Shown here in pieces: positions 47,001 through 56,394 of a stretch of 64,000 nt of DNA. The DNA lies in contig NZ_MWUE01000011.1 of NCBI RefSeq assembly GCF_002077695.1, positions 62,001-126,000 on the forward strand, in the 5' to 3' direction. A program made the translations under genes and the position numbers. The first letter of the stretch is position 1. Each line of letters opens with the position of its first letter. Below the pieces are notes generated by a model. It ran no database searches. It saw nothing but the letters and a program-made list of their open reading frames with translations, and was not told where the DNA came from. This DNA comes from Pantoea latae. Its GTDB lineage: Bacteria > Pseudomonadota > Gammaproteobacteria > Enterobacterales > Enterobacteriaceae.

Positions 47001-50000
47001 TGAGGTCAGCAGCCTGCTGGATAACAGCGGTTCGCTGCTGAGCGAAAACCGCGCTGATCTGACAGGCGGCGAGATCCGCAACGGCGGGACGCTGGCGGCG
47101 GAGTGGCTTGACGTGACGGCCGCGACCCTCACCAACGCGGGCCTGCTGCAGGGCAACAGCGCGCTCACCCTCAGCAGCGCCGCAATCGCCAACCAGGCTG
47201 ACGGCCTGCTTATCAGCGGCTCATCGCTGTCGCTCTCGCCGTTGACCCTGAGCAACAGCGGACTGCTGCAGATCGCTGGCGATTTCGACCTGAACGGCGG
47301 CGACTTCAGCAACAGCGGCACCGTGACGGCAGAGAATATCGCTACCACGCTGACCGGCTCGCTGAACAACCGTGACAACGGGCTGCTGCTGGCGCGGCAG
47401 CAGGCGACGCTGCACGCCGCCACGCTGGAGAACAGCGGGTCACTGGCCGCGCAGCAGCTTGCCACGTCCGGCGATACGCTGACGAATCACGGCCTTATGC
47501 AGGGCGAGGCGACGCTCTCGGCTGATTTTGCTCAGCTAAACAACCTGAGCGCGGGCACGCTGCTGAGCGGCGGCGATCTCAGGCTGCAGGCCACCAGCGG
47601 CAACAATGCCGGCGTAGTGCAGGGCAGTCACCTCAACTATCGGTTTGCGTCGCTGGCTAACAGCGGCACGGTGAACGGCATCGCCACGCTGACCGGATCG
47701 ACGACCGCGCTGCTGGATAACAGCGGCACGATGGTGACGCAGGGCAGCGCCAGCCTCACGGCGGGCCGTCTCGATAACCGTGGAAAACTCATGGCGGAGA
47801 GCCTGCTGCTGCGCGGCGATACGCTTAATAACAGCGGACTGTGGCAGGGCAGCGCCCTGCTCGACGTGCAGGCAACACGCGCGGCGACGCAGGACGTATC
47901 CGGCAAAGCGCTGAGCGGCGGCGACCTGCTGCTGGATGCGCGCAGCCTCACCACTGACGGCACGCTGCAGGGGCATCGCGCGCAGGTGAACGCAGAGAGC
48001 TGGCAGCATCAGGGAACGCTGCTTAGCAGCGGCGACCTGACGGCGTCCGTCAGCGGCGCGCTGCGCAACGGCGGGGAGATCCTGTCGCAGGGCGCTTCGC
48101 TGATCGCCGCGCAGGATATCGAGAACAGCGGCTCGCTGCTGGCTGAGAAGGCGATGACGCTTCGGGGCGATAATCTCAACAACAGCGGCGCCGTACAGGG
48201 CGAGACCCTGACCCTAACGCCCGCCAGCGTCACCAATCAGGGCAGCCTGATTGGCCTGCAATCCCTGACGCTTGGCCCGGACACTACCCTGCGCGGTTTG
48301 CCGTCTCAGCCCGCGCGCGTGCTGGTGAATAACACCGGCGGGCAGCTGCTGACGCAGGGGACGCTGAACATCAGCAGCGAGAGCGTGACCAATAACGGCA
48401 CGTGGCAGGGACAGCACATTCTGCTGACTGCCGTGCGTCTCGCCAACGGCGGCGCGATCCAGAGCGCCGACGGCATGCAGCTCAACCTCAGCGACACGCT
48501 CTCTTCGTCGACAGGGAGTAAAATCACCGCCAACGGCGACGCCGCCCTCAGCGCCCTGAGCCTCAGCAATCAGGGTCAGTGGATAGCGAAAAACCTGACG
48601 CTGAACGGCACCGCGTTAGATAACGGCGGCGACATCTCTGGCGTGAACGGACTCACGGCCATCCTCGGCGACAGGCTGACGCAGCAGCAGAGCGGCGCGC
48701 TGCTGAGCGGCGGCAGGCTGGATCTGCAGGCCGGCGCGATCAGTAACGACGGACGCGTGCAGGGCGCGGATCTGGCGCTGACCACCGGCTCCCTCACTAA
48801 CAGCGGGCGTCTGCAGGGCGACAACAGCCTGCTGCTCACCGCCAGCGGCCGCGTCACCAATGAGGGCCTCGGTACGCTGCTCAGCCAGGGCGGCCTGACG
48901 CTCACCACGCCGGAGCTATACAACTATGGTCTGATTCAGGGCGCAACCAGCCGCATCACCGCCAGCGGGTCGGCAACCAATGCAGGCAGAGTGCTGTCGG
49001 CGGGCGAGCTAACGCTGAACGCGCCGCAGTTCACCAACAGCGGCTGGCTGCAGGCGACGCAGCTGACGCTCAACGCGGCAAACGCCAGCAACAGCGGCAC
49101 GCTGCTGGCCGATGGTCAAAGCATGCTGACCGGCACGCAGCTGCAAAATCAGGGCACCGCGCAGGGCGGCAACCTGACGCTAAACTACGCGCAGCTCACC
49201 AACAGCGGAACGCTGCTGGGCGTGGATCAGCTGAACGTAAAAGCCGCGCAGGTGACGCAGCAGGCGACCGGCAGGCTGTTCAGCGGCGGCAACCTGCTGC
49301 TGGAGAGCAGCGGCTTCGACCAGCTGGGGCAGGTAATCGCGCTCGGCGACGCCACGCTGAAGCTGATCAACAGTTTTACCGCTCGCCACACGCTGGCGGC
49401 GGGCAAGCGTTTCAGCATCAGCAGCGACGGCGCGATTGAAAACCAGGGGACGCTGCAGGGCGAGGCGCTGACGCTAAGCGCGGGCGGCGATCTCACCAAT
49501 AACGGGCAGATCACGACGGGCACCGGCGACAGCAGCCTGAGCGGCAGCCGCATCAGCATGAACGGCGCGGGCACGCTGCAGGGCGGCGGCAACGTCAGCC
49601 TGAACAGCCGCAGCGACATCACTATTGATGGCTTTACCGGCACGCTCGGCAATCTCACCCTCAGCACGCCCGGCAGCATTATCAACGCCGCGCTGCTCTA
49701 CGCCGGACAAAACCTGGCGCTCTACGCCAACAGTATCCGCAACCAGCGCGGCGATATGCTGGCGGGCAACAGCCTGTGGATGCAGGGCGATGCGGCGGGC
49801 AACGCCAGCGGCGAGGTGATCAACACATCAGGCACCATCGAGTCGCAGAACGGCGATATCAGCATTAACACCGGGCACCTGCTAAATACGCGTGACGGGC
49901 TACAGGTCACCCAAACCAGCACTAATGAGCCGACGCGGGACGGCGTGGGCGATGCCACCTTGAAAATCCACATTAACGACCTGCCGGAAGGTTCATACGG

Positions 50001-53000
50001 TTCCTACTCCATTACGACCGTCACCGAAAGCGGCGGCGGCTGCGCCGGGATTGACGGTGCCTGCTCTGTCCACACTAAAACGAGATATTACTATGCGCCG
50101 CTGGCGGAAGTGGCCACGCAGAAATTTGCCTTAAACAGCTCAAGCGTGGAGGTCATCAGCAGTGGTGGCGCAGGGCGTATTAGTGCTGGACGGGATCTCA
50201 GGATTCAGGCAGAGAGCCTGGATAATCAGGCCAGCACGATGCTGGCGCAGCGCGACATCGCCCTGTCAGGCAACCAGCTCAATAACCAGTCGTGGCAGGC
50301 GGGCACGCAGAACGATTATCTGATCTATCAGTGGCAAGGCAAGTCACCCACTGTTGGCTTACCCGCCGGTTCACGCTTGCCCAATGCAGAAAGCAATTAC
50401 ATTGTGTACACCCTTACCGGCCATGAAACCAGCTTCACGCCTGGCGAACTCTATCGCTCGGTGATTCAGGCTGGCGGCAACGTCAGCGCCAGCTTTAGCG
50501 GCGATATCAGCAATACCGCCACCACCGCGAACGCCGGGTGGAGCGGCAATACCCTGTCCGCGCCTGCGGTGGCTGGATTAGCCGCGCTGAATCAGGCAGA
50601 GGCGACGCAGCGTCAGGCGTTAGCCAACAGTAGCCAGGTGGCGGTGAGTTCACCTGCCTGGCGGGGTCAGCTCGAGAACGCGCTACAGCAGGTCAATGCA
50701 GGCGTGGCGCTGGATAGCACACAACCGGATGACGCGGCGTTAACGTCGCTGGCAGGCAAACAGCAGGGCCAGGCGGCCCTGGGCGGCGCCAGCAGCCTGG
50801 AAACAGGCAGCCTGACGCCGGTTTCGTGGCAAAACGCCGCGCCCGCTAAAGTGGATACCAGCGCTTATCCTCTGCCAGCCAGCAGCAACGGCTACTTCGT
50901 GGCGGGCGACAGCGACAGCCCCTATTTAATCACCGTCAATCCCAAACTCGACGGGCTGGGTCAGCTGGACAGCAGCCTGTTCGGCGAACTGAGCGCGCTG
51001 CTGGACAAGCAGCCCGGCAGCGTCACGGCGGAAACCCGCCAGCAATATACCGACGTCAATACTTTCCTCGGATCCGCCTATCTGCTTAACCGCCTGAACC
51101 TCAACCCAGAGCGCGATTATCGCTTCCTGGGGGATGCCGCTTTTGATACGCGCTACGTCAGCAATGCGGTGCTGAACCAGACAGGCAGCCGCTATCTGCA
51201 CGGCATTGGCTCCGATCTGGATCAAATGCGCTATCTGATGGATAACGCAGCGGCAGCCCAGCAGTCGCTGGGTCTGCAGTTTGGTCTGTCCCTTAGCGCC
51301 GCGCAGGTTGCCGCGCTGGATAGCAGCATTATCTGGTGGGAAGCCGCGACGATAAACGGCCAGACGGTCATGGTGCCGAAAGTGTACCTCTCCGCCAACG
51401 ATGCCGAAATGCATAACGGCAGCGTCATTGCAGGCAACAACGTCACCTTATCTGGCGGCAACATCGTTAACGAGGGCGGCACGCTGACGGCAAAAAATAG
51501 CCTGACAGCTGACAGCCAGAACCGCATTGATAACCTCAGCGCCGGCTTGATGAGCGCTGGCGGCGACCTGCAACTCAGCGCGCTGGGCGATATCAATAAT
51601 GTGAGTTCAGCGATTAAGGGCAAAAAGGTCGAGCTTGAAAGCCTTGATGGCAGTATCAACAGCCTGACCACCACACAAGAGTGGAGCCTGGATGCGGGCA
51701 CCAAATCCTTTAGCGAAACGCTTAACGCGCAAACGGCGTCGATCGCCTCAATCGACGCCCTGAGTCTGAGTGCCGGCAATAACATTAACCTCACGGCAGC
51801 AAATCTCACCTCTGGCGGCAATATGCTGCTGAACGCCTGGAATGATATCGCCATTACCGGCAATCAGCAGGTTGAGGGGCAGTCGCAGGGCGGCGAAAAA
51901 GTGCGCTGGTACACAACCGAAAAAACCAGCAGTCAAACGGTGAGTTACGCTGGCAGCCAGCTATCGGCCGGCGGCGATTTAGCGCTGGAAGCGGGGCACG
52001 ACCTGAGCGTTACCGCCAGTTCGCTGGCGGGCAAAGGCAACACGGCGCTGGCTGCCGGCAATGATTTGCTGCTGAACAGCGCGGCAACCAGCCAGAACAG
52101 CAGCAAAGGAAATAAAGAGACCCACTCCTCGGACGTTGATCGTACCACCATAACCAGCGGCGGCGACCTTTCGCTCTCTGCCGGGCAAGATCTCACCAGC
52201 CAGGCGGCAGCGATTGTCGCCGAGGGCGACGTTGGGCTGCAAGCTGGGCGCGATATCAGCCTGAACGCGGAAGCGAGCCGAGCCGGCAACAGCGAGCGCG
52301 GCAGCAAAAAAACCGTCATCAATAAGGCGGTGCGTCAGCAGGGCACGGAAATTGTCAGCGGCGGAGATATCAGCGTGAAGGCCGGTCATGATATCACCAG
52401 CCAGGCCAGCGACGTGACGGCGCAGCAGGATATTGCCTTACAGGCGGGTCATAACGTTGATCTGGGTACCGCTGCAGAGAGCGATTATTACTACAAAGAA
52501 GAGACCAAAACCAAAAAAAGCCTGTTCAGCAAAAAGACCACGCACACCATTGAGGAAGAGAGCGCCACCCGTGAAAAAGGCACGCTGCTGAGCGGTAATA
52601 GCGTCTCTGTTTCCGCTGGAAATGATCTAACGGTGACAGGATCGCAGCTGGTCGGTGACGGTAAGGTGGCCCTGAGCGCTGGCAATAACGTTGAGATTGG
52701 CGCCGCCACGAACAGCGATTCCAGCTGGCGTTTCTCAGAAACCCACAAAAGTGGCCTGATGGGCACGGGCGGCCTCGGTCTCAGTATCGGCAGCAGTAAA
52801 ACCCTTCATGAGATCAAAGACAAAGGCACCACCCAGAGCCAGAGCTTCAGTACGGTGGGCAGCACCGCCGGCGATGTTTCCATTACGGCCGGTAAGCAGC
52901 TGCAGGTCAACGGGGCCGATCTTATTGCCGGTGGCAATATGGCCCTTCAGGGCGACAGCGTGGCCATCACGCCGGGGCATGACCTGCGTACGCATGATGA

Positions 53001-55737
53001 ACGAATGGAGCAACGCACCAGCGGCCTGACGCTGGCGCTGTCAGGCGCCGTCGGTGAGGCGGTTAACAGCGCTGTCGCTACCGCGCAGTCGGCAAAACAG
53101 GAGAGTGACGGACGACTGGCCGCTTTGCAGGCGACAAAATCGGTACTTTCCGGGGTGCAGGCGAGCCAGGCAAGCCAGCTTGCGCAGGTCAAGGGGGATC
53201 CTAATAACGGCGCGGGCATTAGCCTTTCGCTGTCGACCCAGCAATCGAAATCGCAGCAGCATCAGGTCTCTGATTCGGTCAGCGGTTCGACCATCAACGC
53301 CGGTAAAAATTTGAGTATTGATGCGACGGGTAAAGGAAATGGGGTCAACAGCGGAGACCTGCTGATTGCAGGCAGTCAGCTGAAAGCCGGCGGGGATACC
53401 TCTTTACATGCAGCCAGTGACATTACCCTGGCGGGCGCTGCCAGCACGCAACTCACTACCGGCAAGAACAGCAGCAGCGGTGGCGGTGTAGGCGTCAGCC
53501 TGGGCGCAGGTGCCGGAAGCGCAGGTCTGAGTATCTTTGCCAGCGTCAATGGCGCTAAAGGCTATGAAAAGGGTGACGGTACCCTCTGGAGTGAAACCAC
53601 GCTGGACAGCGGAGGCGACCTGTCTATCACCAGCGGCCGCGATACCACCCTCAGCGGCGCGCAGGTGAACGGCAACCGCGTTACGGCGGACATCGGGCGC
53701 GATCTGACGATAACCAGTCTGCAGGACAGCGATGATTACGATTCGAAGCAGAGCAGCTTTGGCGCAGGCGGCAGTTTCAGCTTCGGCTCCATGACGGGAT
53801 CGGGCTACGTGAATGCCAGCCAGGACAAGATGCACAGCAGTTACAGCAGCGTGCTGGAGCAGAGCGGTATCTATGCCGGAGAAGGCGGCTTCGACATTAC
53901 CGTTGGCAGCCACACCCAGCTGAACGGCGCGGTTATCGCCAGCCAGGCGGATGCCGGCAAGAACCGTCTTGAGACCGGGACGCTGGGCTTTACGGATATG
54001 GATAATCAGGCGGATTACAAAACTGAGCATCAGGGCGCAGGGATTAGCTCTGGCGTAAGTATGGGTGGGCAGTTTGCTGGTAATATGGCAAACACCCTGC
54101 TTGCCGGCGCCGGCAGCAAAGGGCATGCCGAAGGCACGACCCAGTCTGCCGTGGCTGAGGGGACGATTGTGGTTCGCGATCAAGCCAGCCAGCAGCAGAG
54201 CCTGGCTGACCTGAGCCGCGATCCGGAGCATGCCAACGACAGCATCAGTCCGATCTTTAACAAAGAGAAAGAGCAGAAGCGCCTGCAGACCACGCAGATG
54301 ATTGCGGAAATCGGCGTGCAGGTTGCGGATATTGCGCGGACGCAGGGTGAGATAGCGGGGCTGCAGGCCCAGGCAAACCCGGAAGCGCTGGCGGCGGCCA
54401 GAGAAGCGCTGCGGGCTAAAGGTACGCTGAATCCGACCGCCGATGAAATAGCGAAGCAGGCTTTTGACACGGCAATGAAGCCGTTCGGCACCGGGAGTTC
54501 GTTGCAGCAGGGACTTCAGGCGGCGACGGCGGCAATACAGGGCCTTGCGGGCGGTAGCGTAGCGCAGGCTGCAGCAGGTGGGGCAGCGCCCTATATCGCA
54601 GGCATTATCGGCAGCAGCGGCTTAGATAACGCCGGTAAGGTGATGGCGCACGCGGCGGTAAACGCGGCACTGGCAGCGGCGCAGGGCAGCAACGCGCTGG
54701 TGGGCGCGGCAGGCGCGGCCACGGCAGAAATGGCCGGGATGATAGCGCTGGAGGTCTACGGGAAAAGCGCGACAGAGCTGTCGGAAACCGAGAAGCAGAC
54801 GGTGAGCGCGCTGGCGACGCTGGCCGCAGGCCTGGCGGGCGGCCTGACCGGAGGCAGTACGGCGGATGCGGTTGCGGGCGCGCAGGCAGGGAAGACGACG
54901 GTTGAGAATAATTTCCTCGGCGCCACCTCCTCCGACAAACTCGACAAAGCCATTAAAAAAATTAAGCAGGGCGATAAATCGCTGGCTGCGGCAAATGAAC
55001 TGATCCAGCTGGAAAATGCTGATAAACGTAGTGATGCGCTGGTCTCCAAATTCACTAAAGACCCTTCTCAGATGAACAGTACAGAACGCGCTGAACTGGC
55101 GGGTTATCTACGGGTTTACGCCTCTGAGATGGAAAAAACCTACGGCTCAGCAGTGGCACAGCAGTTAGTCACTGGCCTTTTGTCCGGGCAGGATTATATG
55201 AAGCGCTCACCCGATTCAGAGGCAATGTCCAAAGCACAAAGCGTTATGAATACCTGGGGCTACCATAAATCGAATGCCAGCATCGGTGACTCGCCGCTGA
55301 TATTTGGCAGCAGTGTGTTGGGTAATACCATCAGGGAAGGCATGGCGCTCAATGCGGCAATCGGTGTGAGTGTTAATACGAGCGTACAGCTTAGCGGGGA
55401 TGATCCATTCAGTTATGTTGATGCGATTCTAGCCGGTTTTACAGCGGCTGCTACAACCGGTAAGAGCTGGAAGGCATCAGCAGCCATCAATATGGGCGGT
55501 GCGGCGATTGGAAGCGGAATTAAGGCGGAAGATCCAACTAACTCTGTTATCGGTACCGGATTTGGCTCCGTTTTTGGCAGTGGTACAGGAAAAGTTATAT
55601 CTGGAGCTTTAGGAACCTCAGTCAAAGAAGGGACAGCAGATATTATTAGCAATATCGGAGGTTCAGTTATCAGTGAGGCTACAGGAAATACAGTAAAAGG
55701 AGCGCTTGATGAAGCTGATAAACCCAGTGAAAAGTAA
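44083..55737 (+). CDS. TpsA/CdiA-like filamentous contact-dependent inhibition effector
   Basis: A 3884-residue exoprotein. Order: signal segment ending near residue 35; TPS domain with NPNL (100-103) and NPYG (141-144); a long FHA-1 region of NSG-type beta-helix repeats to about 1850; a non-repetitive middle with a Cys pair (GGGCAGIDGACSVH near 1983), where CdiA proteins carry receptor-binding and YP domains; an FHA-2 region (about 2450-3150); and a pretoxin region ending in VENN (3607-3610). The 274-residue C-terminal toxin is Gly/Ala-rich and hydrophobic at its end (INMGGAAIGSG, VFGSGTGKVISGAL), which with a 2-TM immunity protein suggests a membrane-active toxin. That is an inference. Confidence 0.92.
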   Translation: MDDRQPVTFKRRALSYFICSQVALQPILPAVAAQITPVTPGTQMDAAANGVPVVNIATPNGAGVSHNQYQQYNVGQEGLILNNATGQLNQTQLGGLIQNNPNLKAGHEAQAIINEVTGASRSQLQGYTEVAGKAANVMVANPYGITCNGCGFINTPNVTLTTGKPQLDANGNLAALQVSKGSVIVEGKGLDGSAADAVSIVARATEINAGIHAKDLALTVGANRVGADGSVTPIAGEGAAPSVAVDTGALGGMYANRIRLVSSEQGVGVNLGNLVANQGDIQLDSNGQLRLNNSLSSGALTAKGASVALGGANKATGQIVVSAQQDAAIGPGTLVSDAGIAVSANGLLTTKSATLTAGRDMRLSGGALSADQASQGNAGETIVLQAKDQLSNSGHFTTGKSLSVTAQRLDNSGSLAAAATTMNVGTLNNSATVAGSRSLLITSDRLLNQGVLSAPVLTVDSVQTDNSGLLQGTDALNYSGNRLNNLAGGTLSSSNGFSLNLEAVDNSGLISSGAALTLGGRSLTNNGEINAANLTLLNERVTNQLGGSLLAERQLELNNGELYNHGKIAADALTIRAGAVSNSGTLQAQGMLETQGQTFISNGTVLSEGGLTLTADRLDNAGMLQGQQLTITTRSGVNSGKVLSLGDASLTADRLNNSGSILSQQALRLSSGETDNNGLIQGTQALSLTGQRLTNLAQGTVSSENSFGLNLPELNNLGLITSGDTLTFAGESLINRGEINALQIAANNSRLTNQQGARLLADNTMRFNNGRLTNAGEIAASLLSIAGGAVDNSGILQGKQALLASGQQLTNSGTLLSGGELRLDAETLENSGLMQGQQLNLTAADWQNSGNALSVGDAQLNSGSLNNSGKILGQQHIALQADKTDNSGWLLAQALTLQSDLVNSGLIQGTDALGITGGELNNQTGGELLSGGTLTLQGDSLTNQGRLQADRLDLRLTRWQNAGGARAASQLTAEVSSLLDNSGSLLSENRADLTGGEIRNGGTLAAEWLDVTAATLTNAGLLQGNSALTLSSAAIANQADGLLISGSSLSLSPLTLSNSGLLQIAGDFDLNGGDFSNSGTVTAENIATTLTGSLNNRDNGLLLARQQATLHAATLENSGSLAAQQLATSGDTLTNHGLMQGEATLSADFAQLNNLSAGTLLSGGDLRLQATSGNNAGVVQGSHLNYRFASLANSGTVNGIATLTGSTTALLDNSGTMVTQGSASLTAGRLDNRGKLMAESLLLRGDTLNNSGLWQGSALLDVQATRAATQDVSGKALSGGDLLLDARSLTTDGTLQGHRAQVNAESWQHQGTLLSSGDLTASVSGALRNGGEILSQGASLIAAQDIENSGSLLAEKAMTLRGDNLNNSGAVQGETLTLTPASVTNQGSLIGLQSLTLGPDTTLRGLPSQPARVLVNNTGGQLLTQGTLNISSESVTNNGTWQGQHILLTAVRLANGGAIQSADGMQLNLSDTLSSSTGSKITANGDAALSALSLSNQGQWIAKNLTLNGTALDNGGDISGVNGLTAILGDRLTQQQSGALLSGGRLDLQAGAISNDGRVQGADLALTTGSLTNSGRLQGDNSLLLTASGRVTNEGLGTLLSQGGLTLTTPELYNYGLIQGATSRITASGSATNAGRVLSAGELTLNAPQFTNSGWLQATQLTLNAANASNSGTLLADGQSMLTGTQLQNQGTAQGGNLTLNYAQLTNSGTLLGVDQLNVKAAQVTQQATGRLFSGGNLLLESSGFDQLGQVIALGDATLKLINSFTARHTLAAGKRFSISSDGAIENQGTLQGEALTLSAGGDLTNNGQITTGTGDSSLSGSRISMNGAGTLQGGGNVSLNSRSDITIDGFTGTLGNLTLSTPGSIINAALLYAGQNLALYANSIRNQRGDMLAGNSLWMQGDAAGNASGEVINTSGTIESQNGDISINTGHLLNTRDGLQVTQTSTNEPTRDGVGDATLKIHINDLPEGSYGSYSITTVTESGGGCAGIDGACSVHTKTRYYYAPLAEVATQKFALNSSSVEVISSGGAGRISAGRDLRIQAESLDNQASTMLAQRDIALSGNQLNNQSWQAGTQNDYLIYQWQGKSPTVGLPAGSRLPNAESNYIVYTLTGHETSFTPGELYRSVIQAGGNVSASFSGDISNTATTANAGWSGNTLSAPAVAGLAALNQAEATQRQALANSSQVAVSSPAWRGQLENALQQVNAGVALDSTQPDDAALTSLAGKQQGQAALGGASSLETGSLTPVSWQNAAPAKVDTSAYPLPASSNGYFVAGDSDSPYLITVNPKLDGLGQLDSSLFGELSALLDKQPGSVTAETRQQYTDVNTFLGSAYLLNRLNLNPERDYRFLGDAAFDTRYVSNAVLNQTGSRYLHGIGSDLDQMRYLMDNAAAAQQSLGLQFGLSLSAAQVAALDSSIIWWEAATINGQTVMVPKVYLSANDAEMHNGSVIAGNNVTLSGGNIVNEGGTLTAKNSLTADSQNRIDNLSAGLMSAGGDLQLSALGDINNVSSAIKGKKVELESLDGSINSLTTTQEWSLDAGTKSFSETLNAQTASIASIDALSLSAGNNINLTAANLTSGGNMLLNAWNDIAITGNQQVEGQSQGGEKVRWYTTEKTSSQTVSYAGSQLSAGGDLALEAGHDLSVTASSLAGKGNTALAAGNDLLLNSAATSQNSSKGNKETHSSDVDRTTITSGGDLSLSAGQDLTSQAAAIVAEGDVGLQAGRDISLNAEASRAGNSERGSKKTVINKAVRQQGTEIVSGGDISVKAGHDITSQASDVTAQQDIALQAGHNVDLGTAAESDYYYKEETKTKKSLFSKKTTHTIEEESATREKGTLLSGNSVSVSAGNDLTVTGSQLVGDGKVALSAGNNVEIGAATNSDSSWRFSETHKSGLMGTGGLGLSIGSSKTLHEIKDKGTTQSQSFSTVGSTAGDVSITAGKQLQVNGADLIAGGNMALQGDSVAITPGHDLRTHDERMEQRTSGLTLALSGAVGEAVNSAVATAQSAKQESDGRLAALQATKSVLSGVQASQASQLAQVKGDPNNGAGISLSLSTQQSKSQQHQVSDSVSGSTINAGKNLSIDATGKGNGVNSGDLLIAGSQLKAGGDTSLHAASDITLAGAASTQLTTGKNSSSGGGVGVSLGAGAGSAGLSIFASVNGAKGYEKGDGTLWSETTLDSGGDLSITSGRDTTLSGAQVNGNRVTADIGRDLTITSLQDSDDYDSKQSSFGAGGSFSFGSMTGSGYVNASQDKMHSSYSSVLEQSGIYAGEGGFDITVGSHTQLNGAVIASQADAGKNRLETGTLGFTDMDNQADYKTEHQGAGISSGVSMGGQFAGNMANTLLAGAGSKGHAEGTTQSAVAEGTIVVRDQASQQQSLADLSRDPEHANDSISPIFNKEKEQKRLQTTQMIAEIGVQVADIARTQGEIAGLQAQANPEALAAAREALRAKGTLNPTADEIAKQAFDTAMKPFGTGSSLQQGLQAATAAIQGLAGGSVAQAAAGGAAPYIAGIIGSSGLDNAGKVMAHAAVNAALAAAQGSNALVGAAGAATAEMAGMIALEVYGKSATELSETEKQTVSALATLAAGLAGGLTGGSTADAVAGAQAGKTTVENNFLGATSSDKLDKAIKKIKQGDKSLAAANELIQLENADKRSDALVSKFTKDPSQMNSTERAELAGYLRVYASEMEKTYGSAVAQQLVTGLLSGQDYMKRSPDSEAMSKAQSVMNTWGYHKSNASIGDSPLIFGSSVLGNTIREGMALNAAIGVSVNTSVQLSGDDPFSYVDAILAGFTAAATTGKSWKASAAINMGGAAIGSGIKAEDPTNSVIGTGFGSVFGSGTGKVISGALGTSVKEGTADIISNIGGSVISEATGNTVKGALDEADKPSEK

Positions 55738-55981
55738 TAAAAGTATAAATTTAAATACTCTTATTACACTGATAATACGTTGCATCATATGTGTTTTTTT
55801 TATGGCCATGGTGGGTTGTCTTCTTGGAAGGTTAATAGTCTTTTTTAAAGCTGATGTTTTATTTCTCGATTGGGGGGAAGATATGTTTTATTCTCTAAAG
55901 GTGAGTGCTTCGGCTGGTACATTGACTGGAGTAGGCATATGGATAAAAGCCTGGTTACAAGTCCGAAAGGATAAAAGTTGA
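55709..55981 (+). CDS. Predicted CDI immunity protein, 2 TM
   Basis: A 90-residue basic membrane protein with two predicted TM helices (IIRCIICVFFMAMVGCLLG and SASAGTLTGVGIWIKAWL), directly downstream of the toxin. Its ATG lies 29 nt inside the toxin's 3' end with a strong AAAGGAG site, the usual CdiA/CdiI overlap. Immunity role follows from position and from the pairing of membrane immunity proteins with pore-type toxins. A paralogue follows at 56093. Base composition is AT-rich, unlike the tpsA body. Confidence 0.8.
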   Translation: MKLINPVKSNKSINLNTLITLIIRCIICVFFMAMVGCLLGRLIVFFKADVLFLDWGEDMFYSLKVSASAGTLTGVGIWIKAWLQVRKDKS

Positions 55982-56092
55982 GAATAATACGCCGAGTGAT
56001 ATTGAGTTGCTGAGGCTGCGATTGGTTCTATTGCGTCTGAAGTGGCTGGTAATAAAGTTAAAGAGCAATTAGACCATGGGGGGGGAAGATCA
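55977..56092 (+). pseudogene. Remnant of a second toxin module (orphan CdiA-CT)
   Basis: GTTGAGAATAAT (55977-55988) is identical to the VENN codons at 54901-54912 of tpsA. About 65 nt later, in another frame, AAIGSIASEVAGNKVKEQLDHG resembles the last residues of the intact toxin (IGGSVISEATGNTVKGALDE). Most of the toxin between is gone. An 8-G run (56078-56085) puts the end in frame with the following immunity gene. With 7 G the frame would instead end at a TGA overlapping that gene's ATG, as expected for an original toxin end. Confidence 0.7.
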
Positions 56093-56359
56093 ATGATACT
56101 CAAAAAAGTTGGATTACCATTATGGGCTTTCCTCGTTTTATACTGGATAATTGCGATTTTCTTAATACTTTTTTTATTAAGCTTGAGCATAGCATTCATT
56201 TTTTTCTTGAAAAATGGCAATGGGTTTTATTTTGATTTTCTTAAGGAATCAAGTTATTCCCTAAGCAAGGCTGTACCAGGTGGCAGCATCTTGGGAAGTG
56301 GCCTCTGGGTTAAAGCTTGGCTACAACAGCGAAAAGAGAAAAGAGAACCATCTGAGTAA
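56093..56359 (+). CDS. Second (orphan) CDI immunity protein, 2 TM
   Basis: An 88-residue 2-TM protein (LWAFLVLYWIIAIFLILFLL; GSILGSGLWVKAWLQ) paralogous to the first immunity protein, sharing the C-terminal pattern YSL-x8-G-x2-G-x-WhKAWLQ-x-RK (h hydrophobic). It is preceded by GGGGGGAAG as ribosome site. It may protect against a sister toxin variant no longer encoded here. The translation could also start upstream in frame because of the poly-G tract. Confidence 0.75.
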   Translation: MILKKVGLPLWAFLVLYWIIAIFLILFLLSLSIAFIFFLKNGNGFYFDFLKESSYSLSKAVPGGSILGSGLWVKAWLQQRKEKREPSE

Positions 56360-56364
56360 ACTCA

Positions 56365-56394
56365 CCAATCCCAGCTCTCAGTGGCTGGGATTGG
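56365..56394 (+). terminator. Hairpin after the orphan immunity gene
   Basis: Perfect 11-bp inverted repeat CCAATCCCAGC (56365-56375) with GCTGGGATTGG (56384-56394), 8-nt loop, 5 nt past the stop. No T-run follows, and the right arm is also coding for the next VENN module, so it may be a recombination-related fold and not a terminator. Confidence 0.4.

Noticed and set aside
44083..55737. Large minus-strand frames inside tpsA
   Set aside because: Ser/Leu-rich antisense shadows of the repetitive NSG-type repeats.
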